From Clostridiales bacterium VE202-21 (GTDB taxonomy: Bacteria; Bacillota; Clostridia; Lachnospirales; Lachnospiraceae), in contig BAIF02000062.1 in NCBI GenBank assembly GCA_000509105.1, positions 1 to 64,000 of the forward strand: DNA of 64,000 nt, in the 5' to 3' direction. Made by a program: the position numbers and the translations under genes. The notes under the pieces are model-generated. The model was not told where the DNA came from and searched no databases. It saw only the letters and a program-made list of their open reading frames with translations. Shown piece by piece: positions 51,060 to 60,789 of the stretch (position 1 is its first letter; every line of letters begins with the position of its first letter).

Positions 51060-52007
51060 ATGAATATGATTAAGAAATTATTAAAACAGAGGGAGGCGGC
51101 AATTGTGCTGATTGTGTTGGGCCTGTCCATCATTATGACGATTGCATCCTCTGTTTTCCTGACATATCAGAATATTGTGGCATTGCTTCTGGGCATGTCC
51201 ATTGAGGTAATCATTGCGGTGGGAATGGCGAATCTTATGGCCAGCGGTGGATTCGACATGTCTGTGGGTTCCATACTGGCATTTTCAGGAGTCTGTGCGG
51301 GGCTGGTGCTCAAAGCAGGAATGCCGCCTATTGTGGCGGTTGTGGTAGGAGTAGTAATCGGCGGGCTGGTAGGACTGTTCAATGGTTTTATTATAGCGAA
51401 ACTGGAAATCAATGCATTTGTAACAACGCTGGCGTCACTCAGCCTGTTCCGCGGCCTGACTCTGATCGTAACTAGAGGACAGAATGTAACCGGGCTGGGG
51501 GATGCATTCAACGCCATAGGGCAGAAAGTGGTACTGGGTGTGCAGGCGCCGATCTGGTATGCCATAATACTCGTAATCATAGGCGACATTCTGATGCGGC
51601 ATTCCAGGTTTTTCCGGCAGAACTACTACATAGGCGGAAACGAAAAATCCGCAAAACTTTCCGGAATCAAAGTAATCAAGATCAAGATACTGAACTATGT
51701 AACCGTCGGCCTGCTGGCTGGTTTTGCAGGAATCGTGGCAACAGCCCGTATGGGAACCGCATCCGTGCAGCAGGGCACAGGCTTGGAACTTCGCGTGATC
51801 ACAGCCGTTATCATCGGCGGGGCAAGCCTGCAAGGCGGGGAAGGAAGTGTTTTCGGCGCATTTCTCGGGTCACTTCTGATGGCGTTAATCACCAATTCCC
51901 TCACACTTCTGGGCGTGGATATCTACTGGCAGACCTTCGTAACAGGTGCAACACTGCTGACGGCAGTTTTGATTGACCAGCTGGGGAAGAAAAGAAAGAA
52001 AATGTAA
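51060..52007 (+). CDS. Sugar ABC transporter permease (RbsC-like)
   Basis: A 315-aa branched-chain-type permease with eight to ten membrane segments. Family segments include MASGGFDMSVGSILAFSGV, a NAFVTTLASLSLFRGLTLI helix split by the window of 20, and VTAVIIGGASLQGGEGSVFG near the C terminus. The ATG at 51060 follows GGAGG by five bases; an in-frame ATG upstream at 51030 has no such site. Completes the RbsBAC-type importer. Confidence 0.93.
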   Translation: MNMIKKLLKQREAAIVLIVLGLSIIMTIASSVFLTYQNIVALLLGMSIEVIIAVGMANLMASGGFDMSVGSILAFSGVCAGLVLKAGMPPIVAVVVGVVIGGLVGLFNGFIIAKLEINAFVTTLASLSLFRGLTLIVTRGQNVTGLGDAFNAIGQKVVLGVQAPIWYAIILVIIGDILMRHSRFFRQNYYIGGNEKSAKLSGIKVIKIKILNYVTVGLLAGFAGIVATARMGTASVQQGTGLELRVITAVIIGGASLQGGEGSVFGAFLGSLLMALITNSLTLLGVDIYWQTFVTGATLLTAVLIDQLGKKRKKM

Positions 52008-52022
52008 TTCATGAAAAGATGA

Positions 52023-52066
52023 GAATATTCTGAAAACGGTGAGCAAAGGGGTCAGACCCCTTTGCG
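52023..52066. repeat. GGGGTCAGACCCC palindromic repeat, copy 7
   Basis: GAATATTCTGAAAACGGTGA leads into GCAAAGGGGTCAGACCCCTTTGC, a perfect palindrome. The repeat ends four bases before the AAAGGAG ribosome site of the next gene, so a hairpin here could hide or expose that site. Confidence 0.9.
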
Positions 52067-52081
52067 AAAGGAGAAGCTTAT

Positions 52082-53338
52082 ATGGATAGCAGGGAAAAAA
52101 TCAGCAGGGCCCTGGCACATCGCAGCGGCCCGGTACCCTTGGATATCGGGGCGACCTCGGTGACAGGGGTTCATATATCAATTGTAGAAAAGCTAAGAGA
52201 ATATTATGGCCTGGAAAAACGTCCGGTGCGTCTGATGGAGCCGCTCCAGATGCTGGGGACTGTGGATGAGGATCTGAAGCAGGCGATGGGGATAGACACT
52301 ACGCAGATTTGGAATCCAAACACGATCTTTGGGTTCCGGGATGAGGGCAGTAAAGAGTGGCGGACTCCCTGGGGGCAGGATATCCTAGTACCAGATAACT
52401 TTGAAACGTCTATGGATGCAAGAGGAGATGTGTTCCTATATGTGGCGGGGGACCGCAGCCTTCCTCCAACTGCAAAAATGCCTCTGGGCGGCTATTTTTT
52501 TGATTGCCTGTTAAGGGGAGAGGACTATGATGAGGACAATCTGCATGTGGAGGATAACCTGGAAGAATTCGGTTATATATCGGATGAAGATCTGAAATCT
52601 ATCCGCACACAGTGCGTTTCGGCAGAGAAACGTGGTTATGGCGTTATAGCTGCGTTCGGAGGCACCGGTATCGGTGATGTGGCATTTGTACCCGGCAGTA
52701 TGCTGAAGCATCCAAAGGGTATCCGGGATATTGAGGAATGGTATATTGCCACTCTGACTAACCAGGATTATCTTCATTCGGTTTTTGAAAAACAGACGGA
52801 TATAGCTCTTGAGAATCTGAAAAAAATAAAAGAGACGGTGGGAGATGTTCCTCAGGCCGCATTTACCTGCGGTACAGATTTTGGTACCCAGAAGTGTCCA
52901 TTCTGCTCGAATGAAACTTTCCGGGAACTGTATATGCCTTACTATAAGAAGATTAATAAATGGATCCATGCAAATACATCGTGGAAGACATTTAAGCACT
53001 CCTGTGGGTCAATTAAGGCTCTGATCCCAGAGCTGATCGAATGCGGATTTGATATTCTGAATCCGGTCCAGTGGACAGCGGAAAATATGGATCCCCGGGA
53101 GCTGAAAAGGGAGTTCGGAAAAGATATTGTATTCTGGGGCGGCGGAGTGGATACGCAGAAAACATTTGCCTTTGGAAAAGCTGAGCAGGTACGGGAAGAA
53201 GTACTGGAAATGTGCCGTATTTTCTCAGAAGGCGGCGGGTTTGTTTTTAACACGATACATAACATTCAGGCAATGACTCCTGTGGAAAATATAGTAGCAA
53301 TGATTGACGCGGTGAAAGAATTTAACAGAATTATTTAG
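52082..53338 (+). CDS. Uroporphyrinogen decarboxylase (URO-D) family protein
   Basis: A 418-aa protein of the URO-D superfamily, longer than HemE (about 350 residues) and closer in style to corrinoid-dependent methyltransferases (MtaA/MtbA/CmuA type). The FKHSCGSIKALIPELIECG segment carries the His and Cys that bind zinc in those enzymes, and GGGVDTQKTFAFG follows. No corrinoid protein gene is nearby. It follows a sugar ABC transporter, so it may act on the imported compound. Function is uncertain. Confidence 0.8.
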   Translation: MDSREKISRALAHRSGPVPLDIGATSVTGVHISIVEKLREYYGLEKRPVRLMEPLQMLGTVDEDLKQAMGIDTTQIWNPNTIFGFRDEGSKEWRTPWGQDILVPDNFETSMDARGDVFLYVAGDRSLPPTAKMPLGGYFFDCLLRGEDYDEDNLHVEDNLEEFGYISDEDLKSIRTQCVSAEKRGYGVIAAFGGTGIGDVAFVPGSMLKHPKGIRDIEEWYIATLTNQDYLHSVFEKQTDIALENLKKIKETVGDVPQAAFTCGTDFGTQKCPFCSNETFRELYMPYYKKINKWIHANTSWKTFKHSCGSIKALIPELIECGFDILNPVQWTAENMDPRELKREFGKDIVFWGGGVDTQKTFAFGKAEQVREEVLEMCRIFSEGGGFVFNTIHNIQAMTPVENIVAMIDAVKEFNRII

Positions 53339-53549
53339 ATGCAGGCGGTGATCTCATATTTTTGACGCACTGAAATAAGCTTCATACAGATATGAAGTTG
53401 AGCAGCCTTTATGCGATGAGTGGTCTTAAACTGCGTATGTATTGATGCTGATGGATTTTATAGGTCTTATTCCATTCGACAGAGCCACGGCTGACGCCGG
53501 GATAGGCTTAGAGATTTTTTCGGGATGATGTAAATCATCCTCCCACAGG

Positions 53550-54239
53550 ATGAGTTGGTACGCGGAGATTTCCGGGATAAAGCCGCATGAGATGTACTCC
53601 CTGCCTAAGCTCATGTGGCTCCGCGGCAACAAGCCGGATATCTTCGCAAGGGCCAGGCGCGTGTTTTTGATGGAGGATTTTGTAGTATTCCATCATACAG
53701 GGCAGGCGAAGATAGACTACTCCCTTGCTACAAGGACGATGGAGAGGACCGGATTGTCAAAATCTGCAAGGATAGTCTGCATAAGCCACGACCAGATAGC
53801 GCCTGCCGTCGGCACGGGAGTCTTTATCTCCGATATAGCGGTTGACGGCGAGTGGACGGATGAGTGCATTACCCATATATGACGGGATACCCGATATGAA
53901 GGTCATGGCCCGCGGAAACGAATACCTTGAAAACAAGTATGAAGAACAGCATGAAGGCCGGACGTACGCGCCGGGGCGCGCTCAAGCGTCTGGATGCAGA
54001 TGAAGGCCGATATGCTGGGTATGCCGGTGACAGCGCTTGAGACCGTCGATGCCGGGACCGTCGGAAGCGCGATGCTGACGGGGATAGCTGTAGGCTGCTT
54101 TAAAGACCTCGATGATGCGGCGGATAGAATGGTCAGGAAGGTTCGCACCTATCGGCCTAAAAAAGAGGTTAATGATAAATATATGGCGGCTTATAAGAGG
54201 TACGCAAAAGTGTACAGGTCGGTCAGAGGATTGATGTAG
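53550..54239 (+). pseudogene. Decayed FGGY carbohydrate kinase
   Basis: Three kinase pieces are found in different frames. 53550-53690 encodes GIKPHEMYSLPKLMWL and the FLMEDFVVFHHTG segment of the N-terminal domain. The next part jumps to ISHDQIAPAVGTGVFIS and VDGEWTDECITHI of the second domain, so an internal deletion is likely. After a frame break, 53994-54239 encodes MKADMLGMPVTALETVDAGT and the C-terminal helix region. The ATP-site start of the protein is missing. A full kinase would need about 1.5 kb; fewer than 700 bp remain. The space 53339-53549 may hold eroded upstream sequence. Confidence 0.8.
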
Positions 54240-54258
54240 AGGCACTGCATATCTGATG

Positions 54259-55329
54259 TCATTCTTTGACATTCATTTTTCTGTACTGCCTCGGGGTCAT
54301 CCCACAATTTTGCTCAAATAATTTATAAAAGTGTGTTCGATTTGAAAAATGCAGCTCGTCTGCGATCTCGGACACGCTTTTTTTTGTTCTGGAAAGCATT
54401 TCCTTTGCGGCGGCCATCGTGAAGGTCATGCTGTAGTCGAAAAGGCTTTTGCCGGTATGCTTTTTTACGATCCTGCCTAGGTAGGAGCCGTCATAGTTGA
54501 GGAGAAGGGAAAGCTCCTTGTTACTGATGCGTCCGTTACGCTCCTTTAAGAGTTGGTCAATGCGTGAGAAGAGCAGGGAGTCCATACTGCTTTGTGCCGT
54601 AACATGCGTGGCGATATAATATGTTGGATTGCATAAGATATCGATGAGCTGGAAGAAGAGATCCTGAAGGCGGTATGTCGCCCCGTAATACGGGTTCAGC
54701 AGGGTGTACAGCATACTTTCAAAAATATCATGCACCATAACTTTCTGCTCATCCTCCGTGATGCGCGGCACGAAATCGAGAAAGTCCTTGGAGCCTTTGT
54801 GCTCTTTTTCTGAATTATCCTTCATGAAATGAAATATCAGGTTATCAAAGCGCTTTTTCTCCTGTGGAAACAGCAGGGATTGCGCCTGCTGGTCAAGGAG
54901 CTGCACAAACTCCGATGACACCGAAAAGAAAATGCAGGTAAAATCCGAGGAGGAAACATCCTCAGTGTGTAAGGTATTGCGGTTCATAAGACAGCAGCTT
55001 CCGGTGGGATAAAAAAAGCGTTTCCCCTCTACAAGCTGATACATCCCGCCGGATACGACATAGGTGAATTCAAAGGTGTTATGTTGGTGGAGCATATTGC
55101 TTGTTCTTCCGGCTATAGAGCTTATAGGACCGTTGTACTGTGATTCAGGCGTGAAAATAGAATAGGTGCTTTCTTCCTTGAAGCCAGAATGTACGTTTAA
55201 AAGCAGGATAAAAAAGGAAATCTCTGTCTTCTGATAGAAAAAATCAGAATCAGGATTATAGTAGAGAGAAAAAATCTGGTTCAGGTTATCCTTACCACCA
55301 TGAAAGGATGGTCTCATAGAAATCGACAT
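54259..55329 (-). CDS. AraC family transcriptional regulator
   Basis: A 356-aa regulator with an N-terminal cupin-like sensor region (GRTSNMLHQHNTFEFTYVV; FYPTGSCCLMNRNTLHTED) and a C-terminal AraC domain (LSLLLNYDGSYLGRIVKKHTG split, then VSEIADELHFSNRTHFYKLFEQ). GGAGG lies ten bases before the ATG. It is divergent from the glycosidase operon, and three direct repeats lie between, so it most likely activates that operon in response to a sugar released from its glycan. Confidence 0.92.
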   Translation of the reverse strand: MSISMRPSFHGGKDNLNQIFSLYYNPDSDFFYQKTEISFFILLLNVHSGFKEESTYSIFTPESQYNGPISSIAGRTSNMLHQHNTFEFTYVVSGGMYQLVEGKRFFYPTGSCCLMNRNTLHTEDVSSSDFTCIFFSVSSEFVQLLDQQAQSLLFPQEKKRFDNLIFHFMKDNSEKEHKGSKDFLDFVPRITEDEQKVMVHDIFESMLYTLLNPYYGATYRLQDLFFQLIDILCNPTYYIATHVTAQSSMDSLLFSRIDQLLKERNGRISNKELSLLLNYDGSYLGRIVKKHTGKSLFDYSMTFTMAAAKEMLSRTKKSVSEIADELHFSNRTHFYKLFEQNCGMTPRQYRKMNVKE

Positions 55330-55397
55330 GTCTTAAGCGCCTCCCGTATATTGTGTTTATCACATTCTAACATAATTTAAAAAATAAGAAAAGATAT

Positions 55398-55489
55398 GGA
55401 CGTAATATGTTATAAAACAGCAGATAAATGGACGAAATAAGATACAATTAATTCACGACAGAAAACATATGACGTAATATGATACAAAA
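55398..55489. promoter_or_regulatory. Triple direct repeat, likely AraC operator
   Basis: GGACGTAATATGTTATAAAA (55398), GGACGAAATAAGATACAATT (55430) and TGACGTAATATGATACAAAA (55470) share the pattern GACGWAATAWGWTAYAA. Starts are 32 and 40 bp apart, close to three and four helical turns, so the sites lie on about one face of DNA. AraC proteins typically bind such direct repeats. No gene lies in 55330-55652. Confidence 0.6.
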
Positions 55490-55652
55490 ATATGCCCTGT
55501 AATACGTTCAGTGATATTGTTGGGAGGGAAAAATGGTCTTAATATTAATGCGTAACAAAAGAACGGTAGTAGATATGCGCATAAGGGATACATTTTCGCA
55601 GGATTAGTCTGCTCCGGTAATCGTCTGAAACATTTATCGAAGGGAGAAGGAA

Positions 55653-56753
55653 ATGGTATACAATTCTATCAGACCGGGAGAGGTTTGGCTTGACACCGAA
55701 GGAAAGCGGATACAGGCTCACGCACCGCAGTTGTTTTATGAGGACGGAACCTACTATTGGTATGGTGAGAACAAGGAGAAAACAACAGGGGAAGATAAAA
55801 TATGGCATTGGGGCGTGCGCTGTTATTCATCCAAGGATCTTTATAATTGGGAGGACAGGGGGATCATAATAGAACCTGATATTGATGATGAGAAGTCTAC
55901 GCTTCACCCGTACCGCAATATGGACAGGCCGCACATTATCTATAATCGCGCCGCAAAAAAGTATGTGTGCTGGCTGAAAATAATGAGCTATGATGATTTT
56001 CAGATGACGACAATATTGACAGCGGATCATTTTCTTGGGCCATATACGGTTGTAAAAGAGGGCATCAAGCCGCTGGGGATGAGCGCAGGTGATTTCGATC
56101 TTGCGATAGCGCCTGACGGAAAGGCATATTACTATTTCGAGAGGGTGCATAGTGAGATAATATGCGCCGATATAACCGATGATTACACAGATATAACAGG
56201 ATATTATTCTACGCATCTTACAAGGCCGTGCGCCCCTTATATACGAGAGGCCCCGGCGCACTTCTATAGAAAGGGAAAGCATTATCTTCTTACAAGTGGG
56301 ATAACAGGATATTTTCCGAATCCTACAGAGGCAGCCATAGCAGATACATGGCATGGGCCGTATGTAGATATAGGAGGGGTGCATCCTGGCGATCCTACTG
56401 ATACATCATTCCATTCGCAGATTGCGTCAGTATTTAAGGTCCCGGGTAAAAAGGATCTTTATATGGCCTGCGCGGATCGTTGGCTGCCGGAGTTTACGGA
56501 AATCAGATACGCTGATGTTGAAAAGGCAGTTAAGCTGTACACTGATCCAAGCTTTTATACTGATAAAAACCTTCAGGCAGAGTTTGCAAAGGCAACAGAA
56601 AACATTCCATTTAGCAAGGCATTGAAGGCAAATACATCCATATCGGATTATGTCTGGCTTCCTATCAGGTTTGCCGACCCCGACGATGCGCATCCCTATG
56701 GACAGGTCATAATCGACTGGAAGGACGAATGGCGGATAGAGGATTATGAGTAA
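55653..56753 (+). CDS. Glycoside hydrolase family 43 enzyme (possibly exo-galactanase-like)
   Basis: A 366-aa cytoplasmic five-bladed beta-propeller glycosidase. The first blade reads IQAHAPQLFYEDGTYYWYGE, where most GH43 enzymes have a catalytic aspartate before the strand; here it is absent, as in the GH43 group that includes exo-beta-1,3-galactanases. A probable general acid lies in IREAPAHFYRKG. There is no signal peptide, so it acts on imported oligosaccharides. AGGGAG precedes the ATG. First gene of the glycan operon. Confidence 0.82.
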   Translation: MVYNSIRPGEVWLDTEGKRIQAHAPQLFYEDGTYYWYGENKEKTTGEDKIWHWGVRCYSSKDLYNWEDRGIIIEPDIDDEKSTLHPYRNMDRPHIIYNRAAKKYVCWLKIMSYDDFQMTTILTADHFLGPYTVVKEGIKPLGMSAGDFDLAIAPDGKAYYYFERVHSEIICADITDDYTDITGYYSTHLTRPCAPYIREAPAHFYRKGKHYLLTSGITGYFPNPTEAAIADTWHGPYVDIGGVHPGDPTDTSFHSQIASVFKVPGKKDLYMACADRWLPEFTEIRYADVEKAVKLYTDPSFYTDKNLQAEFAKATENIPFSKALKANTSISDYVWLPIRFADPDDAHPYGQVIIDWKDEWRIEDYE

Positions 56754-56809
56754 TGCGGAGTTGATTGAAAATAATGACAGAGGGATGATAAAGCAAGGAG
56801 GATTGTTGT

Positions 56810-59302
56810 ATGAAACGAGTTTTGCTAAATGACGGCTGGAGTGTTATGAAAGGTAGCCTTCTTGAGCAACTTACGGGGCAGGCTCAGGTGGTGAGTGATG
56901 TTGTTCTGCCTTATGACGCGATGGTATATGAGACACCTACGCCGGATACGCGCAACGGGGCACAGACGGGATTTTATCCCGGAGGCCAGTACACCTACAC
57001 AAAAAATATAGATGTGCCGGCAGACTGGGCGGATAGGTCCGTGAAATTATTTTTCGGCGGAGTTTACCAAACGGCCAAGGTGATGATAAATGGCTGCTTT
57101 GCATACAATAATCTCCACGGATACGGCGAATTTTATGTGGATATCGATAAATACCTTAAATTCGGAGAAAGTAATGAGATAAAGGTAGTCGCAAACAATA
57201 CAGCAATGCCTAACAGCCGCTGGTACACCGGATCCGGGATTTACAGGAGCGTGGAGCTGCTCACAGGAGGACCCGTCCATAAAGCAGAGGATGGCGTGCG
57301 GGTCACAACAAAGCATATTGATGAAGACGGTATTATCGTGGAGGTGGAGACAAAGCTCCGAAACGTGAGCAGAAGAAGCCATCATATTAAGCTTCATATT
57401 GTTATCACAGGAGCAGAGGGTACTGTCAAGGAGGATAGTGTAAGGGCCACGATATTCGGCGGCGAAACAGAGACCCTGCGCCAGAATATATTTATACGGG
57501 GCGCGAAGCTGTGGGATGACGAAAGCCCTGTTTTGTATACGGTCGGAGCGGATCTTGTCGAGGAGGATGAAACAATCGACCGTTCAGAGGTCAGGACAGG
57601 CTTTAGGATGATCACCGTTGATGCCGGGCGCGGTATGCGGGTCAACGGAAGGGAGATAAAGCTCAGGGGTGCCTGTATCCACCATGACAATGGGATTCTT
57701 GGGGCGGCAACATTCCAAGCAGCGGAAAATAAAAGGGCGCGTGAGATCAAGGAGGCAGGATTTAACGCCATAAGATCAGCCCATAATCCATTAAGCAGGG
57801 AAATGCTTTCGGCCTGTGATGAATACGGTATCTACGTTATGGATGAGCTGTCTGATATGTGGTTTGAGGAGAAAAATACCTGCGACTTTTCAACGGTGTT
57901 CGATCGGTGCTGGGAGGAAGAATCGGAGAGGATGGTGTGCAAGGATTATAACCATCCGTGCGTGATAATGTACTCATCCGGCAATGAGATATTAGACATA
58001 GGGCGTGAAAGCGGGGGAAGGAATAACCGCACATTCTGTAACAAGCTTCATGAATTAGATAACACGAGATTTACCACTACGGGCTGCAGCGGCCTTAACG
58101 CGGTTGCCGCAGCGGGGAAACTGCCGAAGCTTCTGGCTGCGCTTATGGAGGAGCACGGCATTACGGGCCCGGATATCGGCAGTGCGGCAGCCTCCGCCGA
58201 GGATACAGTGAGCGCCATGAACATGCTGCTCCCGCTTGTCAGTCAGGATGAGTTTAATGCGCATCCTGTTTTGAGTGAAGTTTTGGAGGAGCCCGGACAG
58301 GCGCCTGATATCTGCGGATATAACTATCTTACATCGCGCGCCGAGCTTGAGAAGGAAATACATCCAAATAAGCCCATCGTGTTTACGGAAAACTTTCCCG
58401 CGGATATTGTCCGCATTTGGAAGGCTGTTGAGGATAATCATCATGTGCTGGGCGATTTTACATGGACCGGATACGACTATCTGGGAGAGGCCGGCGCAGG
58501 AATGTTCCACTATGACGGTACGAAGAGCTTCGGTTCGCATTTCCCGGATCGGATAGCTTATTTTGGCGATATCAATATTATCGGCTGCCGCAGGCCGACA
58601 AGCTACCTTAGGGAGATCGTATATGGCATCAGGAAAGAACCGTATATCGCCGTAGTCAAGGTGGATCGCTACGGAAAGGAGCACGGATTCAATCAGTATA
58701 TTCCCAAGGATAACATATCAAGCTGGACATGGCCGGGAATGGAGGGCATGAAGACGGAGGTTGATGTATATTCCTGCGACGGGGAGGTTGAGCTTATCCT
58801 AAATGGCAGAAGCCTCGGTAAAAAGCCTGCCGGAAGAAAAAACGGTTTTACTGCGGTATGGGAGGTCTGCTATGAGCCCGGAGAGCTTGCGGCTATAGGC
58901 TATAGCAACGGTGCGCAGACGGGGAGATATGTACTTAATACAGCAGAGAGTGACGTTTTGCTTAGTGTTGATTCAGACCGTTATGAGATTGCAGCCGACG
59001 GGCATGATATAGCTTTTGTGACATGCCGCTTGCAGGATAGCAAGGGTGCTCCCAACCTGTTTGCTGTAAAAGAGGTGGCTGTTGAGGTTACAGGCGAGGG
59101 AGTTCTTCAGGGATACGGAAGCGCAAACCCGCAGACAACAAGAGGATACGGCGAGAACGTGTGGGAAACGTACGAGGGCGAGGTGATGGCAGCAGTGCGC
59201 AGCACGGGCAAGACCGGAGAGATCAAGGTCAGGTTTAAAGCAGAGGGCTGCGGCGAGTCAATCGTAGTGATAAAAGCAAAAAATGCAAAAGTTGTTGTGT
59301 GA
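56810..59302 (+). CDS. Glycoside hydrolase family 2 (beta-galactosidase-type)
   Basis: An 830-aa GH2 enzyme: N-terminal sugar-binding domain (about 1-160), an immunoglobulin-like domain, a TIM barrel (about 265-570) and two C-terminal beta domains. The acid/base is E393 in YSSGNEI and the probable nucleophile E527 in IVFTENFP; GDFTWTGYDYLGE follows as in relatives. No signal peptide, so it is intracellular. GGAGG lies eight bases before the ATG. It probably removes galactose or a related beta-linked sugar together with the two GH43 enzymes beside it. Confidence 0.92.
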   Translation: MKRVLLNDGWSVMKGSLLEQLTGQAQVVSDVVLPYDAMVYETPTPDTRNGAQTGFYPGGQYTYTKNIDVPADWADRSVKLFFGGVYQTAKVMINGCFAYNNLHGYGEFYVDIDKYLKFGESNEIKVVANNTAMPNSRWYTGSGIYRSVELLTGGPVHKAEDGVRVTTKHIDEDGIIVEVETKLRNVSRRSHHIKLHIVITGAEGTVKEDSVRATIFGGETETLRQNIFIRGAKLWDDESPVLYTVGADLVEEDETIDRSEVRTGFRMITVDAGRGMRVNGREIKLRGACIHHDNGILGAATFQAAENKRAREIKEAGFNAIRSAHNPLSREMLSACDEYGIYVMDELSDMWFEEKNTCDFSTVFDRCWEEESERMVCKDYNHPCVIMYSSGNEILDIGRESGGRNNRTFCNKLHELDNTRFTTTGCSGLNAVAAAGKLPKLLAALMEEHGITGPDIGSAAASAEDTVSAMNMLLPLVSQDEFNAHPVLSEVLEEPGQAPDICGYNYLTSRAELEKEIHPNKPIVFTENFPADIVRIWKAVEDNHHVLGDFTWTGYDYLGEAGAGMFHYDGTKSFGSHFPDRIAYFGDINIIGCRRPTSYLREIVYGIRKEPYIAVVKVDRYGKEHGFNQYIPKDNISSWTWPGMEGMKTEVDVYSCDGEVELILNGRSLGKKPAGRKNGFTAVWEVCYEPGELAAIGYSNGAQTGRYVLNTAESDVLLSVDSDRYEIAADGHDIAFVTCRLQDSKGAPNLFAVKEVAVEVTGEGVLQGYGSANPQTTRGYGENVWETYEGEVMAAVRSTGKTGEIKVRFKAEGCGESIVVIKAKNAKVVV

Positions 59303-59328
59303 TGGTTTTGCAGAGATAGGAGGTTTAA

Positions 59329-60693
59329 ATGGAGACTTATGTAAACAAAAGGAATCCCATATTGCCGCTGCAATATCATGTTCCGGACAGTGAGGGCCAT
59401 GTTATGCCGGATGGCAGTCTTTATCTGTATGGAAGCTATGATGATAAAGACGGCGCATTCTGCAGTGAGAAGTATCATGTTGTCTCAACGCCGGATATGG
59501 AGCACTGGACGATACATGATGAGTCATTAAACGGAAATGAGATCCCGTGGTTTGGCAATCCGGACGCGCCGAAGTATCCGGGGGTCGATCTAGAGCATCT
59601 TACGCCGTTTGTTTTGAAGATGATACAAATTGCCCGCGAAAAAGGAGGCGGGGATCTGAAGCTGGAGGATCAGTTTAAGTCAAATGAAGTGCCGTTTTTA
59701 TATGCCCCTGACTGCATTGAAAAAAACGGAAGGTACTATCTCTATTTCTGCATGGCTGATGACAGCGAGGGAGTAGCGATTTCTGACAGGCCGGAGGGGC
59801 CCTTTAAGGAGCCGAAGCAGCTTCCCTGCGGGGGGATAGACCCGGCAGTTTTTGTCGATGATGACGGACAGGCATACTTTTATTGGGGACAGCTTGCATC
59901 TCACGGAGTTAAGTTAAATCCCGATATGGTTTCATTTGACGAGGATTCTGTAGTGGATAATCTCGTAAGAGAAGAGGAACACTTTTTCCATGAAGGCTCC
60001 TCCATGCGTAGGATAGGTGATACCTACTATTACATATATGCGGATATGGAGAGAGGGAAGCCTACGGCGCTGGGATATTCCACATCAAAATCCCCTCTTG
60101 GGCCTTTTGAGTACAGGGGGATCATCATTGATAATGCCGACTGCGATCCTGCAAGCTGGAACAACCACGGCTCTATAGAGTGCGTAAATGGCCAATGGTA
60201 TGTTTTTTATCACAGATGCAGCAGAGGAGTAAAGGAAAACAGGCGTCTTTGTATAGAACCGATAACGATACTGCCGGATGGGAGTATCCCGGAGGTCAAA
60301 ATGACGTCCCAAGGAGTCGGGGAGCCGTTTGCTCCGGGCGAAAGGATAATGGGTTATCAGGCATGTGCGTTAAAGGGCAGCGCATATATCGGCTTAAATA
60401 AGGATGCGGCTGCGAGCGAAATGTATCCCGAAGTGATAACAAACATAGGTTCAGGAGATGAGGTAGTTTTCCGCTATATAAAGAACGATGAAAGATGGAA
60501 CCGCATTGAGATGGTTTGTGCCGGGAGCGGAAGGATCAAAGTATATATGGATGATGCCTTCTGTGGTGATATCACTATCGCGGACGGTTTACAAAGCGGA
60601 GGAAAATTGAACGCTGATGCCGGAAAATATGAGCTGCGGTTGTCCTTTGAGGAAGCCAACGAGTTAGAAATATTTGAACTAACGCTTTATTGA
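59329..60693 (+). CDS. Glycoside hydrolase family 43 enzyme with C-terminal beta-sandwich
   Basis: A 454-aa protein. Residues 1-315 form a GH43 propeller: HVMPDGSLYLYGSYD at the first blade, GGIDPAVFVDDDGQAYFYWG (pKa-tuning aspartate) and HEGSSMRRIGDTYYYIYAD (general acid glutamate). Residues about 320-454 look like a CBM6-type beta-sandwich. Likely an alpha-arabinofuranosidase or beta-xylosidase acting in the cytoplasm. AGGAGG is five bases before the ATG, 26 bp after the GH2 gene. Confidence 0.88.
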   Translation: METYVNKRNPILPLQYHVPDSEGHVMPDGSLYLYGSYDDKDGAFCSEKYHVVSTPDMEHWTIHDESLNGNEIPWFGNPDAPKYPGVDLEHLTPFVLKMIQIAREKGGGDLKLEDQFKSNEVPFLYAPDCIEKNGRYYLYFCMADDSEGVAISDRPEGPFKEPKQLPCGGIDPAVFVDDDGQAYFYWGQLASHGVKLNPDMVSFDEDSVVDNLVREEEHFFHEGSSMRRIGDTYYYIYADMERGKPTALGYSTSKSPLGPFEYRGIIIDNADCDPASWNNHGSIECVNGQWYVFYHRCSRGVKENRRLCIEPITILPDGSIPEVKMTSQGVGEPFAPGERIMGYQACALKGSAYIGLNKDAAASEMYPEVITNIGSGDEVVFRYIKNDERWNRIEMVCAGSGRIKVYMDDAFCGDITIADGLQSGGKLNADAGKYELRLSFEEANELEIFELTLY

Positions 60694-60707
60694 TAATCCG
60701 TAATTGG

Positions 60708-60734
60708 CTGGCGGCGGATCATCCGAACCGCCAG
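60708..60734 (+). terminator. Intercistronic hairpin before the symporter gene
   Basis: CTGGCGG pairs with CCGCCAG around a 13-base loop between the GH43 and symporter genes. No U tract follows, so it may limit read-through or protect the upstream message, not fully terminate. Confidence 0.35.
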
Positions 60735-60789
60735 ATACATAATAATTAATATAAATTTACAGTGTAATAATGAAAGGAGAAAGCTGGAA

